This document shows, piece by piece, positions 19,094 through 27,984 of a DNA stretch of 64,000 nucleotides. Made by a program: the position numbers and the translations under genes. How positions within the stretch are numbered: position 1 is the stretch's first letter; the number at the start of each line of letters is the position of its first letter. Source of the stretch: Paracidovorax cattleyae (GTDB lineage: Bacteria > Pseudomonadota > Gammaproteobacteria > Burkholderiales > Burkholderiaceae_C). The DNA lies in NCBI RefSeq assembly GCF_900104515.1, contig NZ_FNJL01000012.1, positions 104,889-168,888 of the forward strand, written 5' to 3'. The notes below the pieces were generated by a model. It saw only the letters and a program-made list of their open reading frames with translations, searched no databases and was not told the DNA's origin.

Positions 19094-20151
19094 GCGGGCA
19101 GTCCTTGTGGTTCCTGCGTATCGTCGGTATCCGTGCCGGTTCCCTCGGGCGGCGCCGCGGGGAGGCGGTCCATGTGCCGGCCCAGTTCCTCGAAGAACAG
19201 CGCGACGGCCTCCCACTGGGCGGCGCAGTCGTCGATGGTGTTGATGTGCTGCCGGAACGCCTCGCCGCCGGGCAGCGCGCGCACGTACCAGGCGATGTGC
19301 TTGCGTGCGCTGCGCACGCCCGTGGCCTCGCCGTAGAGGGCGTAGTGGTCGTGCAGGTGGTCCAGCAGCAGGCGCCGCACCTCGGCCACCAGCGGCGGCG
19401 CCAGGTGCTCGCCCGTGGCGAGGTAGTGGCCGATCTCGCGGAAGATCCACGGCCGGCCCTGGGCCGCGCGGCCGATCATGATCGCGTCGGCGCCCGTGGC
19501 GGCGAGCACCGCCTTCGCCTTTTCGGGCGAGTCGATGTCGCCATTGGCCACCACCGGCACGCGCACCGCGGCCTTCACGGCGGCGATGGTGTCGTACTCG
19601 GCATGGCCCTTGTAGCCCTGCTCGCGCGTGCGGCCGTGCACCGTCAACATCTGGATGCCCACGTCTTCGAAGGCGCGCGCGAGCTGCACCGCGTTCCTGT
19701 GCTGCTGGCACCAGCCGGTGCGCATCTTGAGCGTGACCGGCACGTTGCGCGGCGCGCACGCCTCGACCACGGCCTGCGCAATCTCCACGGCCAGCGCCTC
19801 GTTCTGCATCAGGGCCGAGCCCGCCCACTTGTTGCAGACCTTCTTGGCGGGGCAGCCCATGTTGATGTCGATGATCTCCGCGCCGCGGTCGATGTTGTAG
19901 AGCGCGGCCTCGGACATCATGGTCGCATCGGTGCCGGCGATCTGCACGGCGATCGGGCCGGGCTCGCCTTCGTGGTTGGCCCGGCGAGAAGTCTTCAGGC
20001 TGTTCCACAGGTCCTTGCGCGAGGTGACCATCTCGCTCACGGCGTAGCCCGCGCCCAGGGCCTTGCAGAGCTGGCGGAACGGCCGGTCCGTCACCCCCGC
20101 CATGGGGGCGACGAAGAGGCGGTTCGCCAGGGGGATGTGGCCGATCTGCAT
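19090..20151 (-). CDS. dusB: tRNA-dihydrouridine synthase B
   Basis: An FMN-dependent TIM-barrel enzyme of 353 residues reducing uridine to dihydrouridine in the tRNA D-loop. [16 protein letters not shown] is the FMN-binding start, [22 protein letters not shown] contains the catalytic Cys near residue 100, and [17 protein letters not shown] plus [11 protein letters not shown] are family signatures. It is co-directional and overlapping with fis. Confidence 0.96.
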   Translation of the reverse strand: MQIGHIPLANRLFVAPMAGVTDRPFRQLCKALGAGYAVSEMVTSRKDLWNSLKTSRRANHEGEPGPIAVQIAGTDATMMSEAALYNIDRGAEIIDINMGCPAKKVCNKWAGSALMQNEALAVEIAQAVVEACAPRNVPVTLKMRTGWCQQHRNAVQLARAFEDVGIQMLTVHGRTREQGYKGHAEYDTIAAVKAAVRVPVVANGDIDSPEKAKAVLAATGADAIMIGRAAQGRPWIFREIGHYLATGEHLAPPLVAEVRRLLLDHLHDHYALYGEATGVRSARKHIAWYVRALPGGEAFRQHINTIDDCAAQWEAVALFFEELGRHMDRLPAAPPEGTGTDTDDTQEPQGLPA

Positions 20152-20266
20152 GGCGCGTGGGAGTGCTGAAAAAACAGGCGGAAGAAAAAAGAGGCGGGAT
20201 TGTACCTGCTTAAATTTTCAGCAAATGAAAAGCAGGGGACGCGATCCCGGGCATTGCCCGGCGCGC

Positions 20267-21562
20267 TCAGAAATAGCCGTGCGCCGGCACCTTCAGCTCG
20301 CCGCCCTCGGTGGGGGCGAAGGCCCCCACGGGCTCCTGCACCACCACCTGGTTGCGTCCGCCCTGCTTGGCGAGGTACATGGCGGTGTCGGCGCGCGAGA
20401 AGAACTCCAGAACGGATTCGCCCAGCACGTACTGCGTGACGCCGACCGAGACCGTGACGCGCCCGCGCAGCGGCTCCTTCCAGTCGTGCGACTCCACCTG
20501 CGAGCGGATGCGCTCGCAGGTATTGAGCGCCGGCAGCAGGGGCGTGGCGGGGAAGATCAGCAGGAACTCCTCCCCACCGTAGCGGCCGAAGAAATCGTCG
20601 CCGCGCACGATCTGCTGGGCCAGCTGCGAGAAGGTGCGCAGCACCTCGTCGCCGCACAGGTGGCCCATTTCATCGTTGATGCGCTTGAAATGGTCCAGGT
20701 CCACCACGGCCAGGCACAGCGGGATGCCGCTCTCGTCGGCCAGTTGCTTCTGCTCTTCCAGCGCCGCGAGGATCGAGCGCCGGTTCAGGCAGCCGAGCGC
20801 ATCCAGGCGCGCGCTCTCCGCGATGGACTTCATCTCGCTGCTGGTCTTCTGCAGCAGCCGGTGCAGCAGCCGCACGCGCCCCATCAGCAGGACATAGGCC
20901 GGCAGGGCCAGCGCGAGCGCCACGAAATGCAGGGCCTCCAGGCGCAGCAGCACGCCGTTTTCGCGCTCGGCATAGTGCAGTCCCATCACCAGGGCATAGC
21001 CGGCCAGGATGCCGCCGCACAGCAGCAGGGCCGTGCGGCGCGACAGCGTGAGCAGTCCGTACGACATGGCGACGAACAGGAACGGCGCCAGTGCGATCTG
21101 CGTGACGGGCTCCAGGTAGAAGACGAGCAGCAGGGTGGCCGCGGACGCCACCACGATCGGCAGGCGCAGTTGCCGGTCGCGCACCCGCCCCGGCTCCGGC
21201 GCCTCGCCCGGGTGGCCGAAGCGCATGTAGGCCGTGCCCAGCGCGATGCCGCAGGCGATCAGCGCCGCCACCATCAGCACCAGCGGCCCGGACACCATGC
21301 CCAGCGCATAGAACGCCAGCGTGCATACCAGGTACAGCCCGCACAGGAACACGGGCACCATCCGGCGGTAGGGCCGGCCCAGCCGGCGCTCGAGCATGCG
21401 CGCGGCCTGCAGGTCCGAGCCGCGGAACTGCGCGGATTCGTCGAATTCGGAAAAGGCCTCGCTCGGAGAGAACGCCTCCGTATTGGAAAAACGCTCAGGA
21501 CCGCGCGTTTGCAGCGACCCCCACAATTTGGCAAGACCCATAGCGACGGATGCCCTCTCCAT
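20267..21562 (-). CDS. Membrane-anchored GGDEF diguanylate cyclase
   Basis: A 431-residue protein. After an ~85-residue cytoplasmic N-terminus, about six hydrophobic segments (residues ~88-235, e.g. PVFLCGLYLVCTLAFYALGMV) form a membrane domain, followed by a GGDEF domain (residues ~265-425) with RYGGEEFLLIFP. The A-site is GGEEF, so it should be catalytically competent, and an inhibitory I-site RGDD lies exactly five residues upstream. It would make cyclic di-GMP. An internal ATG at 21541 (MGLAKLW) is an alternative start. Stand-alone gene; partner effectors are not visible. Confidence 0.9.
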   Translation of the reverse strand: MERASVAMGLAKLWGSLQTRGPERFSNTEAFSPSEAFSEFDESAQFRGSDLQAARMLERRLGRPYRRMVPVFLCGLYLVCTLAFYALGMVSGPLVLMVAALIACGIALGTAYMRFGHPGEAPEPGRVRDRQLRLPIVVASAATLLLVFYLEPVTQIALAPFLFVAMSYGLLTLSRRTALLLCGGILAGYALVMGLHYAERENGVLLRLEALHFVALALALPAYVLLMGRVRLLHRLLQKTSSEMKSIAESARLDALGCLNRRSILAALEEQKQLADESGIPLCLAVVDLDHFKRINDEMGHLCGDEVLRTFSQLAQQIVRGDDFFGRYGGEEFLLIFPATPLLPALNTCERIRSQVESHDWKEPLRGRVTVSVGVTQYVLGESVLEFFSRADTAMYLAKQGGRNQVVVQEPVGAFAPTEGGELKVPAHGYF

Positions 21563-21821
21563 GCGGCCAGGGAACTGCCTGGCACGCTTGAACTGCTTGA
21601 AAGATGTTACGGCCGGCGCACATCGTCTTACTGAATGTTACAGGGTGATCGGCCGTGCAGGTAGAGCAGGTGCGCTCCATGTGGGGGCGCAGCTTATCAA
21701 ATCTTCCAAACGGCCCGCCTGTGCGGCAGGGCGGCTATGCCCGCAGGGCGGTCCGCCACAGCGCGACGGCGTGCCGGGCTACAGCGCCGGCACGCCACCG
21801 ACCCCTAAACTCGCGCCAGCT

Positions 21822-22304
21822 ATGGAACTCTGGATGCAACACCTCATGGACCTGCTGGCGCTGCCCCAGTACGGTCTCAGCACGGTCTTCGTGGTGTCGT
21901 TCATCTCCGCGACGCTGCTGCCCCTGGGCTCGGAGCCGGCGGTGTTCGGACTCATCCAGCTCAACCCGCAGCTGTTCTGGCCCACCATCCTCGTGGCGAC
22001 CGCGGGCAACACCCTGGGCGGCGCCGTCAGCTGGTGGATGGGCCTGGGCGCACACAAGGCGTTGGACAAGGCCCGCGGCGAGCACACCAACGTGCGCGCC
22101 CTTGCCTGGCTGAAGCGCTTCGGCCCCAAGGCCTGCCTGCTGAGCTGGCTGCCCGTGGTGGGCGACCCGCTCTGCGCCGTGGCGGGCTGGCTGAAACTGC
22201 CGTTCTGGCCCTGCGTGGCCTGCATGGCCGTGGGCAAGTTCATGCGCTACCTGGCCATGACCGGCGGCCTGCTCTATCTCTGGCCCAAGGTCATGGTGCA
22301 CTGA
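21822..22304 (+). CDS. YqaA family (DedA-like, SNARE-associated) inner membrane protein
   Basis: A 160-residue integral membrane protein with hydrophobic segments near residues 20-40, 55-75, 120-140 and 145-158. The motifs GNTLGGAVSWWMG and the re-entrant LLSWLPVVGDPLCAVAGWL are characteristic of YqaA, a short relative of the DedA/VTT family. The biochemical role is unproven; DedA relatives are linked to membrane lipid and proton homeostasis. ATG 21822 is preferred because an open frame upstream crosses poorly conserved intergenic sequence. Confidence 0.88.
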   Translation: MELWMQHLMDLLALPQYGLSTVFVVSFISATLLPLGSEPAVFGLIQLNPQLFWPTILVATAGNTLGGAVSWWMGLGAHKALDKARGEHTNVRALAWLKRFGPKACLLSWLPVVGDPLCAVAGWLKLPFWPCVACMAVGKFMRYLAMTGGLLYLWPKVMVH

Positions 22305-22334
22305 GGTGCGGCAGCCCGTGGCAGACCGGAACCT

Positions 22335-23213
22335 TCAGGACGCCGACGCCCGCCGGCGCAGCAAGGTGCCTTCCAGGGTGTAGAGCACCAGCGCCGCCCA
22401 GATCAGCACGAAGCCCGCCAGCCGGGCCGGCTGCACCTCCTCGCCGAACAGCCACACGCCCAGCGCGAACTGCAGGCTGGGCGAGATGTACTGCAGCACG
22501 CCCATCGTCGCCAGTGGAATGCGGCGCGCCCCTGCCGCGAACAGCAGCAGCGGGATGGCGGTGATCGGGCCGGCAGCGACCAGCCAGCCCAGCGTGGCCG
22601 CATCGGCATGCAACCAGGCGGCCTGCTTTGTCCAGCCCAGCCAGGCGAGGCCGCCCACGGCCAGCGGCGCGAGCAGCGCCGTCTCCAGGGCCAGGCCCTC
22701 CATGGCGCCCAGCACCGCCGTCTTGCGCAGCAGGCCGTAGAAGCCGAAGGTGAGGGCCAGCACCAGCGCGATCCAGGGCAGGCGGCCGGCCTGCACGGTG
22801 AGCCACAGCACGCCGGCCGCGGCCACGGCCAGCGCCACCCACTGCCCGGGGCGCGGGCGCTCGTGCAGGAAGGCATAGCCCATGGCCACGTTCACCAGCG
22901 GCAGGATGAAGTAGCCCAGGCTCGCATCCACCACGTGCTGGTTGTGCACCGCCCAGACATAGATCAGCCAGTTGGCCGACAGCAGCAGCGCCGAGAGCAG
23001 GAAGGCCGCGACCACCCGGGGCTGGCTGCGCAGCGCGGCCACCCAGGCGAGCTGTCGCCGCGCCGCGAGCAACACGGCCAGCAGCACCATCGACCAGAGC
23101 GTGCGGTGCAGCACCACCTCCAGCGCAGGCACCGAGGCCACCTGGTGGAAGTACACGGGGAAGATGCCCCACGCCACATAGGCGAGCGTGGCGTAGAGGA
23201 TGCCGGTCTGCAT
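22335..23213 (-). CDS. rarD: RarD-type EamA family transporter
   Basis: A 292-residue ten-segment DMT-superfamily permease. It begins GILYATLAYVAWGIFPVYFHQVASVPALEVVLHR, the RarD signature, and contains NWLIYVWAVHNQHVVDASLGYFILPL and QYISPSLQFALGVWLFGE, which are conserved in this subgroup. RarD was linked to chloramphenicol sensitivity in Pseudomonas, but the transported substrate is unknown. It is convergent with the YqaA gene and 9 bp upstream of the broken HPP gene in the same orientation. Confidence 0.9.
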   Translation of the reverse strand: MQTGILYATLAYVAWGIFPVYFHQVASVPALEVVLHRTLWSMVLLAVLLAARRQLAWVAALRSQPRVVAAFLLSALLLSANWLIYVWAVHNQHVVDASLGYFILPLVNVAMGYAFLHERPRPGQWVALAVAAAGVLWLTVQAGRLPWIALVLALTFGFYGLLRKTAVLGAMEGLALETALLAPLAVGGLAWLGWTKQAAWLHADAATLGWLVAAGPITAIPLLLFAAGARRIPLATMGVLQYISPSLQFALGVWLFGEEVQPARLAGFVLIWAALVLYTLEGTLLRRRASAS

Positions 23214-23222
23214 GGGTCGATG

Positions 23223-24025
23223 CTAGCGCACGGCCCGGTGCAGAGCGCGCACCAGGTCAGACTGGGTGATGATGCCGACAAGCCGCCGCTCCCCGTCGAT
23301 CACGGGGATGTGGTGGTGGCCGTCTTCCGTGAACAGCGGCACCAGTTCCAGCGCCGGGCGCTGCTCGCTCACCACGCGCACCTGCCGGGTCATGATCTGG
23401 CCCACCACCTCCGGCTTGGTGGAGCGCACCGCGCCCACGCGGCGAACCAGCGCGCGCAGTTGCTCGCCGATGCCCTGGTGCACGTGGCCGCATGCCACGC
23501 CATGCCCGCCGCCACCAGCAGTAGGGAAATTGGTCATCACGGGAAAGAACGCGAACTGCGGCGATGCGCCGTGCGCCATCACCACGAACAGCGCCGCCGC
23601 CCCGCCGGGTGGATGCAGGCAGCGCAGCCGCACCATGAGCGCGATCGCCAGCGCCACGGCCAATGCGCCCGCCAGGGCCGGGTCAGGCACCAGCGCTGCG
23701 CAGGCCACGCCCACCAGGGCGGAGAGCGCATTGCCGCCCACCACCGGCCAGGGCTGGGCCAACGGGCTCGCGGGCACCCCGAAGACCAGCACCGCGCTTG
23801 CGCCGATCGGCGCGACCAGCCAGGGCAATGCTCCCACTGGCCTCCCAGCCAGCGGCTGAGCAGGCCGGCCAGCAGCACGCCGAGCAGCGCGCCCAGGGCC
23901 ATCCGCAGGCGCTCGCAGCCGTCCACCCGCATGGGTGCAGGCCAGAGGGCGCGGGCCGCACGGCGCAGGCGCGCGGTCAGGTGGCAGGGCATGGAGTGAC
24001 GGGTTTTTTCAAAACCCATCCGCAA
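23223..24025 (-). pseudogene. Degraded HPP-family membrane protein with CBS domain
   Basis: Homologous pieces are split between frames. The N-terminal helix (LRMALGALLGVLLAGLLSRWLGG) reads in one frame from a start near 23992. From about 23837 the HPP membrane core (LPWLVAPIGASAVLVFG; LHPPGGAAALFVV; FAFFPVMTN) continues in another frame. After FPVMTN near 23530 the conserved continuation SLLLVAAGMAWHAAT reads only in the alternative frame, and a C-terminal CBS region (QIMTRQVRV...HHIPVIDGERRLVGIITQSDL) returns to the earlier frame. The linker expected between the HPP and CBS parts is largely missing, so at least one deletion and two frame changes are inferred. Sequencing errors could explain single shifts, not the shortened linker. 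Confidence 0.7.
24001..24017. terminator. Symmetrical hairpin between the TOPRIM gene and the HPP remnant
   Basis: GGGTTTT (24001-24007), loop TTC, AAAACCC (24011-24017). The hairpin lies 14 bp after the stop of the DUF4276 gene and could end that minus-strand transcript; its A/T-rich arms allow action in both directions. It marks the left edge of the AAA/TOPRIM pair. Confidence 0.5.
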
Positions 24026-24031
24026 TGTTGT

Positions 24032-24625
24032 TTACTGGCGCATCTGTATGTGGGTTTGCCATTCCTTGCACAGCTTGCGGAAAGAGCGACTGTTGTCCTG
24101 GGCTTGCTGCAGATCGATACGTGCGGCAAACGCGGGCTGGTCCAGTATCTCCCGGTAGACCCCACCTTTCATGTGCCGTCGCATCCAGCCTTTGGCGTCG
24201 CGCGGGATTTCCGCCTCAACCAGCTCATCGACTTCCACAGCGAAACCACGGGCACCTTGCAGCGAAGACGCCGCCGCGATGAACCATGCTTCAAATTCGC
24301 GGTTGGCGAGAACGACGGAAATTCGGCGATGGGGGACGTACTTCTGTGCCCGGGCAAGCAACTGTTGGCCAAGTTGCGCCGGACAATCGTCGTCAGCATC
24401 CAGAACGACCAGAATCCAGCCCTGCTCACCGCTTTTCGCAGCGGCCAGAAGCAACTGCTTGCGAAACTCATCCTCGCGCTGAATAAACCGATCACGCCGT
24501 ACCCGGATGGGGGGAAGAGGCTGCACTGCAACAGCGGGCTCCAGATCTCCGGCAAGCCGCCTCAAAAGGATGGGCAAGGCTATGACCTCGCTATCGCCTT
24601 CGACGATAGAGGCGATGGAAATCAT
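24032..24625 (-). CDS. DUF4276 family TOPRIM-like protein, partner of the AAA ATPase
   Basis: A 197-residue protein opening ISIASIVEGDSEVIALPIL. The acidic VEGDSE motif (Glu9) and LVVLDADDD (Asp76-x-Asp78) are the Glu and DxD elements of a TOPRIM metal-binding fold, as in OLD-family nucleases. Its ATG overlaps the ATPase stop by 4 bp (ATGA), so the two are made together. By analogy with split OLD/Gabija/PARIS modules it is probably a nuclease or effector controlled by the ATPase; this is inference. The region is visibly less GC-rich than its neighbours. Confidence 0.75.
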   Translation of the reverse strand: MISIASIVEGDSEVIALPILLRRLAGDLEPAVAVQPLPPIRVRRDRFIQREDEFRKQLLLAAAKSGEQGWILVVLDADDDCPAQLGQQLLARAQKYVPHRRISVVLANREFEAWFIAAASSLQGARGFAVEVDELVEAEIPRDAKGWMRRHMKGGVYREILDQPAFAARIDLQQAQDNSRSFRKLCKEWQTHIQMRQ

Positions 24626-25827
24626 GCCTTCGTCTCGCCGAAAAGATCGATTTGCTCCGCTCTCTGTCGGTCGATGACAGCACGGTCTGGCGCCAATTGG
24701 TTCATACGAAGCAATTCACCTGGAGAGAAAAGATGATCCTTCAGCATGCTTCGAGCCGCTTCATCCAGTGGAGCGATTTTTGTCTCACCACCCTCGGATA
24801 TCACGGCAAGGATCGCATTGGCGTCTATCCCTTGATGGTCAAGCAGGTCGGGGCTGTGGCTGGTCACGAGAACCTGCGTAGTTTGCGCTGCATGGGTAAG
24901 AACTTCACGCAGCGCCGCACTGGCTGCGGGATGAAGTGCCGTCTCGGGCTCTTCGATTCCGATCAACGTTGGCGAGTAATCAACATTGCTCTGCAGCAAT
25001 GCAGTGAGAACACCCAATGCACGCAGCGTTCCATCGGACATGTTCTGAGCCAGAAATTTCCAGGGATGAGGCGAGCCCGCCATATCCTGGCGAAACTCCA
25101 AAGTCTCCATGGGTCCGATCGACTTGCGCTCCATGCCGTGCACCATGGGCACGACGGACTGCAGGTATTCCCGGATCATCTCCACCCGGTCGGGAGCTAT
25201 TCGCTCCAGATGCCCGATGACGCTGGCGATGTTTTCACCCACAGGCTTGAGCAGGCGCCCATCCTGCGGCTTCTGCATTTCCCGCATGAGCTTGGGATTG
25301 AGGTTGTAGAAGCCCATGCAGGTCAAGGCATCAAATACCGGCCGGAATACCGTGAAACCCGATGCGGCCACCAGCGCGAGTCGATCCGCCGTCACGGCAG
25401 GGAAAGTGGTTTCACTGCTGTCGCGCAGACGTCCTTTATCAGTGCGAAAGAACGGGCCTTTGCCGATCCCACCGATAACACACTCTTCATGCTGCACTTC
25501 ATAGCCACCACTGGCCATCGCACCGATATTGAATGCATACCACCCGCTGCGGCTGTCTGGCAGCACGAACTCAAGCCGGATGCCGAAATGCGTGGGATGC
25601 CCGCTGGAACGGCGTCGCACCTCGTTCAAACCTCCGCGCTCGTTGATGGCATTGTCAAGTGAGCCAGCCAACGCATCGCGGACGAAGTGCAGCGCATCTA
25701 GAAAATTGCTTTTACCCGCACCGTTCTGTCCGACGAGGTACGTCAGGGGCTGCAAGCACACATCACAGTTGCCAATGCTCTTGTAGTTCCGGAGAACGAC
25801 ACGCTGAATGAAAACGGTCTGTGGCAT
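24622..25827 (-). CDS. AAA_21/OLD-like family ATPase of a putative defence pair
   Basis: A 401-residue SMC/ABC-type ATPase: RNYKSIGNCDVCLQPLTYLVGQNGAGKSNFL near residues 13-43 (Walker A GQNGAGKS), a signature-like region NMSDGTLRALGVLTALL near 260, Walker B IGIEEPETALHP near 285 and the H-loop VTSHSPDLLD near 315. This is the class 2 OLD/AriA-like group rather than a transporter ATPase. Family members act in anti-phage systems with TOPRIM partners. The gene starts 19 bp after the ychF stop, co-directional, and is followed by the coupled DUF4276 gene. No methyltransferase or toxin gene accompanies it. Confidence 0.82.
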   Translation of the reverse strand: MPQTVFIQRVVLRNYKSIGNCDVCLQPLTYLVGQNGAGKSNFLDALHFVRDALAGSLDNAINERGGLNEVRRRSSGHPTHFGIRLEFVLPDSRSGWYAFNIGAMASGGYEVQHEECVIGGIGKGPFFRTDKGRLRDSSETTFPAVTADRLALVAASGFTVFRPVFDALTCMGFYNLNPKLMREMQKPQDGRLLKPVGENIASVIGHLERIAPDRVEMIREYLQSVVPMVHGMERKSIGPMETLEFRQDMAGSPHPWKFLAQNMSDGTLRALGVLTALLQSNVDYSPTLIGIEEPETALHPAASAALREVLTHAAQTTQVLVTSHSPDLLDHQGIDANAILAVISEGGETKIAPLDEAARSMLKDHLFSPGELLRMNQLAPDRAVIDRQRAEQIDLFGETKA

Positions 25828-25846
25828 TGCTGCTCCGAGGACTGCA

Positions 25847-26941
25847 TTAAACGTTGAACAGGAAATTCATCACGTCCCCATCCTTGACGACGTATTCCTT
25901 GCCTTCCGCCCGCATCTTGCCCGCGTCCTTGGCGCCCTGCTCGCCCTTGAAGGCGATGAAGTCGTCGAAGGCGATGGTCTGGGCGCGGATGAAGCCGCGC
26001 TCGAAGTCGCCGTGGATCACGCCGGCGGCCTGGGGCGCGGTGGCGCCCACGGGCACGGTCCAGGCGCGCACTTCCTTCACGCCGGCGGTGAAGTAGGTCT
26101 GCAGGCCCAGCAGCTTGAAGCCGGCGCGGATCAGGCGGTTCAGGCCGGGCTCGTCCTGGCCCATTTCGGCCAGGAACAGGTCGCGGTCCTCGTCGCTCAT
26201 CTCGCTCATCTCGGATTCGATCTTGGCGCAGATGGCCACCACGGGGGCGTTCTGCGCGGCGGCGTATTCCTTGAGGCGGTCGAGCAGCGGGTTGTTCTCG
26301 AAGCCGTCCTCGGCCACGTTGCCCACGAACATCGCCGGCTTGGCGGTGATGAGGCAGAACTGCTTGAGCAGAGGCGCGTCTTCCTTGCTGACGGGCACCG
26401 TGCGCGCGGGCTTGCCTTCGTCGAGCGCGGCCTGGATGGGATTGAGCAGCGAGACCAGCTTGGCGGCTTCCTTGTCGTTGCCGCTCTTGGCGGCCTTGCT
26501 GTAGCGGTTCAGGGCCTTTTCCACCGTGGCCAGGTCGGCCAGGCACAGCTCGGTCTGGATGACCTCGATGTCGGCGATCGGGTCCACGCGGCCGGCCACG
26601 TGGATCACGTTCGGGTCCTCGAAGCAGCGCACCACGTTGACGATGGCGTCGGTCTCGCGGATGTGGGCCAGGAACTGGTTGCCCAGGCCTTCGCCCTTGG
26701 AGGCTCCCGCCACCAGGCCGGCGATGTCCACGAACTCGACGATGGCCGGCACGATGCGCTCGGGGGTGATGATGCCGGCCAGCTGCTGCAGGCGGGGATC
26801 GGGCACTTCCACCACGCCGGTGTTGGGCTCGATGGTGCAGAAGGGGTAGTTCTCGGCCGCGATGCCGGCCTTGGTCAGGGCGTTGAAGAGGGTGGACTTG
26901 CCGACGTTGGGCAGGCCCACGATGCCGCATTTCAGGCTCAT
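25847..26941 (-). CDS. ychF: Redox-regulated ATPase YchF (Obg-related)
   Basis: A 364-residue P-loop protein. [20 protein letters not shown] is the G1 motif, [22 protein letters not shown] the G3 region, and the C-terminus carries the TGS domain ([20 protein letters not shown] ... [12 protein letters not shown]). YchF hydrolyses ATP in preference to GTP, binds ribosomes and modulates oxidative stress responses. Length and ending are canonical. The AAA/TOPRIM pair follows 19 bp downstream. Confidence 0.97.
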   Translation of the reverse strand: MSLKCGIVGLPNVGKSTLFNALTKAGIAAENYPFCTIEPNTGVVEVPDPRLQQLAGIITPERIVPAIVEFVDIAGLVAGASKGEGLGNQFLAHIRETDAIVNVVRCFEDPNVIHVAGRVDPIADIEVIQTELCLADLATVEKALNRYSKAAKSGNDKEAAKLVSLLNPIQAALDEGKPARTVPVSKEDAPLLKQFCLITAKPAMFVGNVAEDGFENNPLLDRLKEYAAAQNAPVVAICAKIESEMSEMSDEDRDLFLAEMGQDEPGLNRLIRAGFKLLGLQTYFTAGVKEVRAWTVPVGATAPQAAGVIHGDFERGFIRAQTIAFDDFIAFKGEQGAKDAGKMRAEGKEYVVKDGDVMNFLFNV

Positions 26942-27023
26942 GGCAGGGCTTTCAGGGTTCTGGGGAAAACCGGCGATTTTACCGGGCGGCCATGTCCCTG
27001 CCGGCCCGCCCGGCCCGGAGGGG

Positions 27024-27893
27024 TCAGTCGAAGCGCCAGTCGGCCGCGATGCGCTGGCCCACGCGCAGCACGCGGCCGGCCCCTTCGAGCACGATGGCGT
27101 TCATGCCGAAGGTGATGGCGCCGTTCACGCGGCGGTCCTGCCGGTAGGCGCGCAGGGTGTCGCCCACGTCCGGGGTGCTCTCGGCCGTGGCCGGGTCAAT
27201 GTCGGGGATCGGGCAGCGCGTGCAGGGCTTGACCGGCCGCAGGCAGGCGGGGCCGCCATTCGCGTCGATGTGCAGGCCGTCGATGCGGTCCTCGTCGTGC
27301 GCCTCCACGCCGTCGATGACGATGTTGGCCCTGAACCGCTCCATCGCGGCGGCCGGCGCGCCCGCCGTCTTCAGCCGCACGTTGAGCTCCTGCAGCGAGG
27401 CCTCGCTGGCCAGCAGCACGGGGTAGGCGTCGGCGAACTGGTTGGGCGCCTCCACCCCGTCCGTCCAGCGCAGGCTGGAGAGCCGGCGGTGGGCCGGGTC
27501 GAATCGCGCCAGGCGGCAGGAGAGGCCCAGGCATTCCGAGAACCACCGCGCGGCCTCCTCGCCCGCGTCCCGGGCGGGCACGGCATCGTCCCAGACGCGC
27601 ACCTGCGCCACCGGCCCGGCGGACTGCAGGGGCACGCGCAGCACCGGCATGCCGGGCGCGTGCAGCGCCATCGCCTGCGCGTCCAGCTGCGGCCGCACCA
27701 GGGCCATGCGCGGCACGGTGCGCTGGGTGAGAAATTCGCCCGCCGCATCGACCACCATCCAGGTCCGGTCCCACTCCAGCCCGGTGGGCGTGAGCAGGGC
27801 CTCGGGCACGGCGATGGCCGCGCAGGACTTGACGGGGTGGATGAACAGGCGGGAGAGGGTGCCGCCCAGGTCGCGGTCGGTGCGGAAGGTCAC
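27024..27893 (-). CDS. MOSC domain-containing protein (YcbX-like)
   Basis: A 289-residue protein with the N-terminal MOSC_N beta-barrel ([22 protein letters not shown]) and a MOSC core with [17 protein letters not shown] and the conserved Cys motif [15 protein letters not shown] near residue 222. MOSC proteins bind a molybdenum cofactor and reduce N-hydroxylated substrates. The C-terminal 2Fe-2S domain of E. coli YcbX is absent, so an external electron donor is expected. It is divergent from the UbiH-like gene. Confidence 0.9.
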   Translation of the reverse strand: MTFRTDRDLGGTLSRLFIHPVKSCAAIAVPEALLTPTGLEWDRTWMVVDAAGEFLTQRTVPRMALVRPQLDAQAMALHAPGMPVLRVPLQSAGPVAQVRVWDDAVPARDAGEEAARWFSECLGLSCRLARFDPAHRRLSSLRWTDGVEAPNQFADAYPVLLASEASLQELNVRLKTAGAPAAAMERFRANIVIDGVEAHDEDRIDGLHIDANGGPACLRPVKPCTRCPIPDIDPATAESTPDVGDTLRAYRQDRRVNGAITFGMNAIVLEGAGRVLRVGQRIAADWRFD

Positions 27894-27984
27894 GCGGAGG
27901 TCTCCGGGTAGCGCGGTGGGGAAAGGGGAAGCGGCGATTGTGCCTTCGCACGGCCGGGCACGGGCCGGCTCCTACAATGGCCGC

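Noticed and set aside
20247..20261. CCGGGC-ATT-GCCCGG hairpin as terminator of the diguanylate cyclase gene
   Set aside because: Stem is good but no T-run follows directly on the minus strand; only weak support.
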